From contig JASANZ010001933.1 in assembly GCA_030849805.1 (NCBI GenBank), positions 1 through 25,399 on the forward strand: 25,399 bases of DNA, read 5' to 3'. This stretch comes from Sergeia podlipaevii. Its lineage: Eukaryota > Euglenozoa > Kinetoplastea > Trypanosomatida > Trypanosomatidae. The notes below the pieces were generated by a model. It saw only the letters and a program-made list of their open reading frames with translations, was not told the DNA's origin and did not search any database. This document shows, one piece after another, positions 8,176 through 16,570 of the stretch. Positions within the stretch are counted from its first letter, which is position 1. The number at the start of each line of letters is the position of its first letter. Both the position numbers and the translations under genes were made by a program.

Positions 8176-11100
8176 TCACTTAGAGATGGTGGTAGGGTGG
8201 ACATCTTTTTTCTCCCTACTGCTTGATGTAGATGTAGAAGATGCAGCCGGTGGTGAAGCCTTTGCCTCGGTCGATCCGTGTGAGTCAATGTCTTTCTTGT
8301 CGGGGGAAGAGTGTGCGGGAACGGAACTTGCATTTTCCTTCTTGGATAAAGTAGCGCTCGGTCCTGTTTGCTTCGCCGATGGCGGCTTATTAGACGATGA
8401 AGACCTTGTAGTCGCAGCGGGTGCTGCCTTGAGGTTGGGGGTAACAAGTGGAGGTAGTGTCAGCTTAGCATTTGCAATCTTCTTGCTACCCTTGTCAACT
8501 GTAGATGCAGCTGGCACCTTGGGAACTGCTGGAGGTAAAGAAACAGTGCCTGGGGTGGACGTGGTAGCCCCGGACGTGGAAGTTACTGTGGCTGCGGCTG
8601 CTGATGCCGGTTTTGTGGTGGCTGCCTTCGTGTTAGCAGTTAGCAATGGAGAAGCTTTCGCCGCTGAGCCAGCTGGGATACTGACAGATAGGGATGGTGA
8701 TGGCGATAGTGGTGGCGGCGGCACTGCCTTTGTCTTCGGCAGAACTTTTGTGGGAGCCTTGGCCGAGGTCTTCGCGGTTGCTCGCGCTGGCGCTGCATTG
8801 CCATTCTTTGCTTTCGGTGCAGGGGGAATAGCGTTGGCAGGTGTCTTCGGGGGCAGATGACGTACTGGTGGTTTCTTGGCTTCTGTTTCAGCTGCTGCTG
8901 CTGCTGCTGTCGAGCTCGGGGTTGTGGTTTGGGTAGTAGTAGTAGTAGTAGTACTGGATGATCGTGCCACACTAGCACGCGCCAACGATGGCGCTGCTGC
9001 CGGTGTTATCAATGGAGTACTCAGTGGCGCGGAGGAGGCCGGTGCCGAGGTGGTAGCTGGTGACATTCTTGGCTGCGGAATAACGACCTTTGATCGTACT
9101 GAGGACACCTCTCCTTGGGGTGCCACTACTGTTGCTGCTGCTGTCTTTGGTGGTGTCGCCTTTGTCGTCATCAACGGCGTCGTAGTAGTGGGCTCGACTG
9201 GCAATGGCTCCTTCGTAGTTAAGTTCGGCTTCTGTGAGTCTGCTTCCGCTGCTGCAGCTACTACTGCGGCTGCTGTTGGTACTGGCGATGGTGTACCACC
9301 TGCTGCTGCTGCTGCTGCTTCCTTTATGGAGCTCTTATGTTGGTTCATACCTGGAGGGCGAGAAGGCGTCTTGGGCTGAGCAAAGTTAGTCATGGATTCA
9401 AACAAGCTCGAGAAGGAACCACCGAGGTTGTAACCATAGGAAAGTTCACGCTGCTTCTCCTTCTCCTTCCCATTCTCCTCCTTCTTCTCCTTCTGCGGCT
9501 GCTGCTCCTCAACTTTTCTACCCCTGTCTTGCACTTTGCTGTTCACCGTAGAGGCAGCAATAGGAGTGACTGGCTCGCACGCCACAGGTTTCACCGCCGT
9601 CGGCGTCACAGATACGGAAGGTGGTCCGCTGACAGTAGAGTCTGTGTTGCGAGGTGGAGGGCCCGTCGTTTGCTTTTGCTGATGATGTAGTGGCGTTTGC
9701 TGCTGGTATCGATGAGGGGAAGTACCACTGTACAAAGCGGGGTCAGGCAAGGCACTTTGACTGAGAAAATCACGCTGAGGTCCGGAGACTTTGCGCTTCG
9801 TCTCCTGCTGCTGTGATTTGCGTCTCCCCCAGGCACCGCTTGCTTTTCTCGTGATGTGATGATGATTATGAGCGATCGTGGCACCTGCAGTGAGGGGAAA
9901 CATAGAGCTTTCCAGAAAGTTCTCGCGTGTTGCTCCACGGCCACCGCGCTGAGCGCGGCTGCAGCTGGCATTAACGTCACCGTTATCACTTTCGCTACCT
10001 CCCTCTGACTCATCCGTGTCGTCATCGTCGCTATTTTCGCTCTGGGAGCCCTCATCCTCTGCTTCTTCGTCGTCGTCGTCTGAGGAGGCGCTGGATGAGC
10101 CGGAGAGTATCACATTTCCTGTGAATAATGTATCCAAATTATCGTACTCCGCTCGAGAAATGGATGCCATGCGTGAAGGCATTGAGTTATGATTCACACT
10201 TGCGTTTCGCGCACCAGCAGTGCCGCGATGCACCATACCGCCGTCGCGGTCCTCTGTATCACGGCGACACCCAATCCCCCCATTCGCAATCATACTTGGC
10301 AGGGCACCATCACTGTGAGTACCATGCGTGAATCCAATAGAGTAACCACTCTCTGCGGTAGTGTTGGCGCCGCCGCTGTAGTGGTGACCACCTTCGGTGA
10401 ACATCGCCTGCATCGCACTTGCGTTTCGTGCATCTTCGCTGTCCATTCGTGTCGCACGAGTGCCCGTCGTCACGTAGGCGGTGGAGTAAGGAGGAGCCAT
10501 GTAGTCACTACCGCCGTCCTTGTAGCAGTCAGCACTATCACGGCCGGCGCCATCCCCTCCTCCTCTCTCTCTGTTGTCATCATCGTCGTTGTCAGAGAGC
10601 TGTGGACTCTCAACAAACGCTGCCCCTGTAAGGAGATCAGGATCACACCAGAGCAGCGTCATGAGTAAAATGCCATTGTTTGTCGTTGACATCAGACCGT
10701 CCCCATACCCCTGGTGGTGGGCGGTCTTGCTCAGCACATAGGCCCTCTCTGTCTGTCCATGCGTTCCATTCTGCTCCTCCATCGCCCGCCGCTTCTTCGA
10801 GGCTTCAATGCCCAACTCGCCAATAGGGCCATAGAAAGTGCGCAAGTGTATCTGCTGAAAGGAGTTTAAACCACCGATGGGCTGCGGATTGAATGTGCGT
10901 CTTCCGTCGCTGACAGCGAAGTCATTGTCGTGGCTGGTATCTCCATAACACTCACTACCTATCTGCTGGTAGTGAGCATCAGAAGAATAGGATTGTGGAG
11001 GGTCGTAGGAGAGCTGCTGCTGCTGCTGCTGAGGCGACTGCTGCTGTTGATTCCCATACCAATAGTTTCCATAGCCATTGCCATTGCGCATTTGCTGCTG

Positions 11101-12000
11101 ATGTTGCTGCTGATGTGGATGCTGATTGCCGTACCAATAGTTTCCATACCCATTACTGTTATGCATTGGATGCTGCGCCACTTGAGGAGAGAGAGACTTC
11201 TGCTGCTGCTGCTGCGGCGGCGGCGGAGGAAAAAAAGGATTCCATCCCATGCCGTTGGTTCCAGCGTAAGGAACCCATCGGAAAGGCTGCACATTATAAG
11301 GCAGTCCCAAGGGACCGACTGAGGCAATACTAGCGTTGCTTTGCTGACTGCCGGCCGCGCTGAGGCGGCTTGTGGGTCGCTGCCCACAGCTTGGCAGGGT
11401 TGCTACCGCTTGCTCATCTAACTCGCCAAAGTAGCGCGAGTTTGCTGGCATGCAGTTTCCTCCTACACTGCGTTGATGCCCATGCATGCTGGGTGAGATG
11501 CCGCTGTCGTGACTACCGTATCCCCCACTCTGCTGATCCCCATGCACGCCATAATCATCAAAGGCATCGCCCTCAACGACGTGGCTGCCTAGAGAGAACC
11601 GCACCAACCCATTGTTTGCCTGCTGTTGGCGCGAAGAAAAAGGAGGATAGTCACCGTTGAGACTGTCATCTTCGTTGCTGTGCTGACTCTTACCACGTGA
11701 GCTGGTACCACTACGCACGCGCTCACCATCACCTGTACCATTAAATTGTCCTTTCTGAGAGTTGCTATCGGGTGAACGGGTCATGTTGCGGTGTACACTC
11801 ATCCATCCTTCCTCGTTCATCATAAACGGATCCTCAGGCGAGTTGGTGTCAGTGTTACGACGGAGAGATTGCGGGACGAGTGATATCCAACCATTATTTT
11901 CCGCTGACATCACGATGGCATGTTCACGAACCTGCTTGAGCTTCTCCTTGGCTTTGGCCATAAAGCCCTTTGATTCGTTGCGGACTTCCTTCACTGGCAT
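8176..12000 (-). CDS. Gene C: unrecognised 1274-aa protein with prion-like, acidic and Ala/Pro/Lys-rich blocks
   Basis: The frame stays open upstream to 12108, but only through a pyrimidine tract without ATG. The ATG at 12000 lies 17 nt after an AG acceptor and begins a Lys-rich amphipathic N-terminus (MPVKEVRNESKGFMAKAKEK). Residues 235-345 form a Tyr/Gly/Asn/Gln prion-like block with FFPPPPPQQQQQ (256-267) and a perfect duplication of NGYGNYWYGNQ (283-293 and 308-318). SKKRR at 401-405 is NLS-like. Residues 438-470 hold the only clearly hydrophobic stretch (NNGILLMTLLWCDPDLLTGA). Residues 641-675 are Asp/Glu/Ser-rich, a casein-kinase-2-like composition. About 860-1274 are Ala/Pro/Thr/Lys-rich, with Ala runs and a Thr run (1017-1023). 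The stop is a tandem TGA TGA. A condensate or RNP component is an inference from composition; no family was recognised. Confidence 0.9.
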   Translation of the reverse strand: MPVKEVRNESKGFMAKAKEKLKQVREHAIVMSAENNGWISLVPQSLRRNTDTNSPEDPFMMNEEGWMSVHRNMTRSPDSNSQKGQFNGTGDGERVRSGTSSRGKSQHSNEDDSLNGDYPPFSSRQQQANNGLVRFSLGSHVVEGDAFDDYGVHGDQQSGGYGSHDSGISPSMHGHQRSVGGNCMPANSRYFGELDEQAVATLPSCGQRPTSRLSAAGSQQSNASIASVGPLGLPYNVQPFRWVPYAGTNGMGWNPFFPPPPPQQQQQKSLSPQVAQHPMHNSNGYGNYWYGNQHPHQQQHQQQMRNGNGYGNYWYGNQQQQSPQQQQQQLSYDPPQSYSSDAHYQQIGSECYGDTSHDNDFAVSDGRRTFNPQPIGGLNSFQQIHLRTFYGPIGELGIEASKKRRAMEEQNGTHGQTERAYVLSKTAHHQGYGDGLMSTTNNGILLMTLLWCDPDLLTGAAFVESPQLSDNDDDDNRERGGGDGAGRDSADCYKDGGSDYMAPPYSTAYVTTGTRATRMDSEDARNASAMQAMFTEGGHHYSGGANTTAESGYSIGFTHGTHSDGALPSMIANGGIGCRRDTEDRDGGMVHRGTAGARNASVNHNSMPSRMASISRAEYDNLDTLFTGNVILSGSSSASSDDDDEEAEDEGSQSENSDDDDTDESEGGSESDNGDVNASCSRAQRGGRGATRENFLESSMFPLTAGATIAHNHHHITRKASGAWGRRKSQQQETKRKVSGPQRDFLSQSALPDPALYSGTSPHRYQQQTPLHHQQKQTTGPPPRNTDSTVSGPPSVSVTPTAVKPVACEPVTPIAASTVNSKVQDRGRKVEEQQPQKEKKEENGKEKEKQRELSYGYNLGGSFSSLFESMTNFAQPKTPSRPPGMNQHKSSIKEAAAAAAGGTPSPVPTAAAVVAAAAEADSQKPNLTTKEPLPVEPTTTTPLMTTKATPPKTAAATVVAPQGEVSSVRSKVVIPQPRMSPATTSAPASSAPLSTPLITPAAAPSLARASVARSSSTTTTTTTQTTTPSSTAAAAAAETEAKKPPVRHLPPKTPANAIPPAPKAKNGNAAPARATAKTSAKAPTKVLPKTKAVPPPPLSPSPSLSVSIPAGSAAKASPLLTANTKAATTKPASAAAATVTSTSGATTSTPGTVSLPPAVPKVPAASTVDKGSKKIANAKLTLPPLVTPNLKAAPAATTRSSSSNKPPSAKQTGPSATLSKKENASSVPAHSSPDKKDIDSHGSTEAKASPPAASSTSTSSSREKKDVHPTTISK
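11047..11154 (-). repeat. 75-bp-spaced tandem duplication inside gene C
   Basis: The codons for NGYGNYWYGNQ occur at 11122-11154 and again at 11047-11079, with Gln/His-rich filler between. The DNA copies are nearly identical, which points to a recent duplication in the Tyr/Gly/Asn/Gln block. Confidence 0.85.
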
Positions 12001-12016
12001 ATCTTCGCTGTATCTG

Positions 12017-12052
12017 CTATGTGAAAAACGCAAAGAAAAAAAAAAAAAAGAG
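12017..12052 (-). promoter_or_regulatory. Spliced-leader acceptor of gene C
   Basis: On the minus strand a CT/T13 tract (about 12034-12052) is followed by CTTTGCGTTTTTCACATAG. The first AG is at 12018-12017, with further AGs at 12015-12014 and closer to the ATG. The first gives a leader of only 16 nt. It decides the start codon, because the longer upstream open frame would be spliced away. Confidence 0.75.
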
Positions 12053-12154
12053 CTGTAAGGGAGTGAGAGAGAGAGACACACAGACAGTCCCAGTATGCTT
12101 GTGAGCACGCGTCAACGTATTTGCGTGGAGACGGAGTAGAGCAAACCACAAATA

Positions 12155-12172
12155 CAAACACACAAATATATG

Positions 12173-12209
<37 letters not shown>

Positions 12210-12212
12210 TTG
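12155..12212. repeat. CA-(TA)n-TG inverted repeat upstream of the gene C acceptor
   Basis: CAAACACACA at 12155-12164 pairs with TGTGTGTTTG at 12203-12212. Between them lies a long alternating TA tract that is self-complementary. The element sits about 140 nt upstream of the gene C acceptor, in the expected polyadenylation/intercistronic zone. Confidence 0.7.
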
Positions 12213-12284
12213 ACTATGCGCAGGCCTATAGTAAAAAGAAGAAAAAAGAATGACCACAGAGACGTCTCTGTATTCCGCCACTAA

Positions 12285-12989
12285 CTAAAAAAACAAAAGT
12301 AAGTAAAATAGTCGTTGATGAATGATATAACTACCTCTTTTTAAAAAAAGTTTCCTTCCTCTAAGATGGATGATAATATTTCCTGTACGTATTTGCTTTT
12401 GACCTTCTATATATGTCTGCCTCAATCTTCGTGCGTGGCTGCTGTCCAGAAAATAAATGTGCACTTTTCCCCCTTTGGGTGGGGAGAAGAAAAAATAAAT
12501 GGGATTGCAGAAGAACAAACCAAGAGGCAAATATGTATATATATATATGTTTATCACAGAAGCAATTGCCGCAGAGACCAACGTGCTCACACACAAGCAA
12601 ACAAAAAACAAGAATGGAGCCTGCAGTTGCTGCTCTTTACACTGAAGTTGAAAAAAAAGAGAAAACGTTGGCTCAAAGAAATGACCAGAACTATATACGC
12701 AGAAATATACGCCAGACCCTTTTGCTGAAAAAAAGAAAAAAAAGGAAAAGCGCACACTATAAAAAATATCAAAATAAAAAAGAAAAAGACAAACGAGCAA
12801 TTCGAAGTTGTAATGAAAGCAGAAAGAGAAGAGGAAAATGCAATATATATATAGGAGTGCACAATACACTAGCAGCAGCAGCAGCAACGAAAAAAAAACC
12901 TGCTTGCATTGCGAAGAAAACGATAGCTTTCTGAGTGTCACTTTGATAATTCTGATTCCTACTACTTTGGAAAAAAAAACAATAATCAT
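12285..12989 (-). CDS. Candidate 234-codon hydrophobic frame between genes B and C
   Basis: This is the longest minus-strand ATG frame outside the four genes. The ATG at 12989 is the first one after a strong acceptor (TTCCTTCTTTTCTTTCTTTT then AG at 13020-13019; leader 29 nt). The stop lies about 265 nt before the acceptor of gene C, normal spacing for adjacent trypanosomatid genes. The product would be Phe/Leu/Tyr/Ile-rich with several possible membrane spans (about 33-85 and 128-175) and a basic C-terminal third (GGKVHIYFLDSSHARRLRQT and beyond). Against it: composition is AT-rich and unlike the four secure genes, Phe runs come from T homopolymers and a Leu run from (GCA)n, no family is recognised, and a 173-codon plus-strand frame lies within the same bases. 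It may be noncoding. Confidence 0.22.
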   Translation of the reverse strand: MIIVFFSKVVGIRIIKVTLRKLSFSSQCKQVFFSLLLLLLVYCALLYIYCIFLFSFCFHYNFELLVCLFLFYFDIFYSVRFSFFFFFSAKGSGVYFCVYSSGHFFEPTFSLFFQLQCKEQQLQAPFLFFVCLCVSTLVSAAIASVINIYIYTYLPLGLFFCNPIYFFFSPPKGGKVHIYFLDSSHARRLRQTYIEGQKQIRTGNIIIHLRGRKLFLKRGSYIIHQRLFYLLLFF

Positions 12990-13429
12990 TATTTTTTTTA
13001 AATCCTCTGAATTTGGCACTTCACCAAAAGAAAGAAAAGAAGGAACTAACTATATGAAGAAACAGTTGCCAAAGCAAAAACAAAAGCCAAACACACGGTT
13101 GAATATCTTAGTCTATTCGTAGACAGAGCATATAGACATGATTGCACACAAAGCACGTATACACAAACAGAAAAAAGAAAAATACATCCCCTATTCATTT
13201 ACCCCTCCGTTCAGTGCTGTCTAATGTGTCTTGCTATCTTTATTTCCCTTTCAAATGTAGTACACATTGAGAAAAAGAGAGAGACCCTGAGCTTCATAAT
13301 GAGAAACAAAGGGTTGCTGTGAAATCCACTACAAGCAGCGGAGTACAATAAAAGCAGAAACATACGCAAAAGAAAAAAAAAGCACAAAGTTGTAAAAAAA
13401 AAAAGAATGTTATTTAGGGAAGATTGTAG

Positions 13430-13588
13430 TTAATCCCGCAAGAGGTGAATATCCTCAGTTGCAGTATCACATACATACATACACATAACAAAAAGTTTCG
13501 ATTCCACCTTCTTGACAGAGAAAGCTTTGCACACATCCACCTCGGTTCTTTTATGATTAGGATGACGATTATTATTTACTTCGGCCAT
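13430..13588 (-). CDS. Candidate 52-aa small polar protein
   Basis: Starts MAEVNNNRHPNHKRTEVDVC, continues KAFSVKKVESKLFVMCMYVC and ends DTATEDIHLLRD, stop TAA. Composition is charged and unlike the Phe/Leu-rich noise of this strand. The frame sits in an island of higher complexity (about 13500-13660). An acceptor lies just upstream: T10 at 13653-13662, then CTGG and AG at 13648-13647, with a leader of about 58 nt and no upstream ATG. The codons around residues 34-40 run over a CATA repeat, which weakens the case. A 73-codon plus-strand frame overlaps it. No family was recognised. Confidence 0.33.
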   Translation of the reverse strand: MAEVNNNRHPNHKRTEVDVCKAFSVKKVESKLFVMCMYVCDTATEDIHLLRD

Positions 13589-13697
13589 TTAGTTTCTTCT
13601 TCCCGAAGAAGGTGTGCTGCCTCTGTGATACGGGGAGTGTCTACTCCTCCAGAAAAAAAAAAGTGAAAGTGAACGTCGCACTCACCTGCCTTTGTAA

Positions 13698-13752
13698 AGA
13701 GAGAGAGAGAGGGAGAGGGAGAGGGGGGGGGNTACACACACACACACACACA
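13698..13752. repeat. GA/G-run next to a CA run with an unresolved base
   Basis: GA repeats decay into GGGAGAGG units and a G run to 13731, then N at 13732, then (AC)n from 13734 to 13752. The junction is the only ambiguous base in the window, so repeat length here is not reliable. Confidence 0.85.
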
Positions 13753-15060
13753 TCTCTATTGATGCTATTGCTATTATAACTATTGAGTACGCGCTGTCGC
13801 AATGCACAAACACACACACAAAAAAAAGAGAAGAAAATCTAACTTGGAAAAATAAAAATAAGAACAGTAAAAAAAAAAAACTGCCTGATACACACAAACA
13901 AAAAGGAACATACAATAATAAAGCAAAGGCACAAAGAAGAAATAAGTTAAAAAACATCAATAAAAACATGTTATCTTGGAAAAAAAAGGGGATGATTTGA
14001 AGAGCGCGTTGCTGTTTAAAAAAAAAAAAAGCGCGCGCTTGTCTGATATATGTACTTCTGCCTGTGCCTGGAATGACAATAAAACATAGCTATATACACA
14101 CACACAAAAAAGGGGAGCATCAACAACAACAACATATTACTCATACACACGCATACTCGCAAGTAAAACTGCCGTGAGAGCACAGTTTCCACAAAGGAAG
14201 GAAACCACGCATAGTCTGCTCGACTAACACCAAAAGTCTCCTATAATGTGACCACAATATTGTTGATTCAAAACAGACACATGCAGACACACACTCCAAT
14301 AAAATAGCGTGAAGGAAAAGAGAGATGATTTTTTTTAAAAAAAAGAGAGGGAAGGAGAGGGAGGGAAAGGACGAAAGAAAGCAAAGCACACCCACACACA
14401 CACATACTCGATGAGGGAGAAAAAAAAAGCATAGATGCATTAAAATGAGAAGAAAAATATGGCAATACAAAGTGAAAAAGAAGGACTTTTTAAAAAGAAA
14501 GTAATCCAGCAGGGAAGCCCAAGCAAAGATGCTCTTTTGCTATGTGCATCAAGTGAAAACATAAGAGCAATGATAAATAAATAAATATATATATATATAT
14601 AATCATGGGCGTATATCTACATATACGTCTATTCGTGCGTGTGTATTAATAGAAGCAAGTCACCTTTTGGTAGACTTGAAGAGTGAGAGAGAAAAAAAAA
14701 AGAAGAAGAAGAGACGCGGCATGTTCAGCATTTGAATACGGTGTAAAAAAAAAAAAAAATAATAATGATACTACACGCCTACTCCTTCTTCTACCATGTA
14801 CACATATATATTCTTCTCATGTATTTTCTGTTTTCTTTTCTTGTTTCTCCTCCCTTCCTTCTTTTCCTCTGCATTCTCCTTTGTAAATCCTCAGTTCGCA
14901 TTTGACATCATAACCTTCTGGTAAGCGTGTGTCTGTATTGTGTATTGCGTACTATGTGTGTGCGCGCGCGTGGGCATTGGTTTCTTTTGCACCTGTAGGT
15001 CTGGAAAAAGGACAGAAAATACATGCGTAGAAAAGTAAAAGTGGTAATTGGATCCATCTT

Positions 15061-15126
15061 ACAGACGCACACACACACACACACACACACGAACTTAAGG
15101 TAAAGGTTATGCTTTATCCTTAACCT
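15061..15126. repeat. (AC)n tract followed by a small inverted repeat
   Basis: (AC)n at 15067-15090 is followed by TTAAGG(TAAA) at 15095-15104, which pairs with TTTA(T)CCTTAA at 15113-15123 (10 bp, one bulge, 8-nt loop). A competing pairing, AGGTTA 15104-15109 with TAACCT 15121-15126, uses some of the same bases. Confidence 0.6.
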
Positions 15127-15689
15127 CAGAATTGATAAAAAACACATCGCAGCAGTATATAAAACAAAAGCGGAGTATAACAGAGTGCACACCTCTAAAA
15201 AAATAAAGCACGTAAAGCGCAAAAAAAAAAGAAGAAGCACACACTCTCTCCCCGGAAGGGGACGGGGGGTAACGGAAAACCTTTCACAATCATACATATA
15301 TCCACATAGAAATTAACACTCCTCAAAGAGTATCAAGTGATTCATTGTTTCACAGAAGACTATGCATACATAGTACTGACTCTATAATTATTATGTTTTG
15401 TATACAAACAATAGATTTAAGCAGCAATAGCGATAATGATAGTAATAAGAAAAAAAAAAAAACTCAGGAAAAAAACAACAACAATATGGTTTGAAAGGAA
15501 AAATGGGAAAGTGAATAAAAAAACAAATCACAAACATTGCAAAACAACAAAATCAAAAGAAAATATAAAGTAATAAGCAATGAAGGCGAAGACTGTCATA
15601 TATACGTCAATGCAGTGTTACATGTTTCCCTTATCCTTAAAAAAAAAAATTGCAGAAGTAGATTGAACCTCGCTAAAAGTGTCTCTTGA

Positions 15690-15821
15690 TCATTCTCTCT
15701 TTGAAGCAATGAGTACGCAAGGTGAGTACATATGGAGGAACCAAAACAAAAAAAAGCATCTCGTTTTTTTATTATTTTTAATCGCTTGGCTCTGCTCTTG
15801 AAACATCATTTCAATGTACAT
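15690..15821 (-). CDS. Candidate 43-aa small protein
   Basis: Starts MYIEMMFQEQSQAIKNNKKT, then a hydrophobic stretch RCFFLFWFLHMYSPCVLIAS and KRE, stop TGA. The layout is a polar N-terminus, one possible membrane segment and a basic end. Upstream, T8CC followed by an (AAC)n stretch leads to an AG about 5 nt before the ATG. It lies in the spacer behind gene B. No homologue is known to me. Confidence 0.25.
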   Translation of the reverse strand: MYIEMMFQEQSQAIKNNKKTRCFFLFWFLHMYSPCVLIASKRE

Positions 15822-16570
15822 GATTCTTTTTGTTGTTGTTGTTGGAAAAAAAACGTTTGAAGAAACGATTAAAAACAATAGCACTCAAAATTTTCTTTCT
15901 CTCTATATATGTATCTGCTGCACAAACATTTCCCTTCTTACTTTCCTTCTCCCTTCTCCTGTCCCTCTCCTTGACACACTCACGTACCCTCTACCCCTTT
16001 TTAGAAGAAAAATAGAAAAACAAATATAAAAATGTAATGTAAAACACATACATTTGTATAGGAGATGAGGAACAATAACAATAAAAACCGTAAATTACCA
16101 AAGAAAGAAACAATACCAAATGTAAGTCATGTACATCACAGGCATCAGCAACGTAGGAAAGGCAATAGAAATAGCGATAATACCAAAGGGTATGAAAGAC
16201 AATGAATGGCTCTGTTTAACATTGTAGAAAATAGAAAGTAAAGCCACTGCAGTACTCATTTTTTTCCCCCTTTTAAGGGTCTTTGCGCTCCAAAGATCGC
16301 AACAGCAACGACAACAACACCAAAACTACCTTTGTAGGATGTTTGCTCTTCACTTTTTTTATTTTTTCTTCCTCACGGTCCACCACCAAAATAAAAAAAA
16401 AAATAGAAGAAGAAAAGAAGTTAATGCATGGGACAAAAAGAAAGTTACAACTCCTCACTGCGTCCGATATATATATATCTTATTATCCCATTTCCTTTTT
16501 TATTTCCTTTCTGTTCTTCCACTATTTGTTCTTCATGCAGCCCGAACGTTTAACATATCACTGTTTATCG

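Larger units (their letters stand above)
12001..16570. other. Spacer between genes B and C
   Basis: The longest spacer (about 4.6 kb). It contains the two overlapping opposite-strand frames at 12285-13019, a higher-complexity island at 13500-13660, microsatellites ((GA)n/G-run at 13698-13731, (AC)n at 13734-13752 and 15067-15090, (TA)n at 14585-14601), a T8A8 palindrome at 14329-14344 and pyrimidine-rich plus-strand blocks at about 14805-14880 and 15925-16002. One N stands at 13732. No secure gene was seen. Confidence 0.6.

Noticed and set aside
8186..9690. Chain of plus-strand frames antisense to gene C
   Set aside because: They mirror Ala/Pro/Thr/Lys codon usage of gene C and are low-complexity; only the acceptor in front of them was kept as an observation.
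13495..13505. GTTTCGATTCC, similar to a tRNA B box
   Set aside because: The conserved G53 is missing, no A box lies at the right distance and no cloverleaf can be drawn.
14329..14344. T8A8 perfect palindrome
   Set aside because: Easily produced by adjoining homopolymers in AT-rich DNA; no terminator-like context.
14440..14562. 40-codon minus-strand frame starting MFSLDAHSKRASLLGLP
   Set aside because: Polar start is attractive, but no AG lies between the nearest pyrimidine-rich stretch and the ATG, and the end is T-run-derived Phe.
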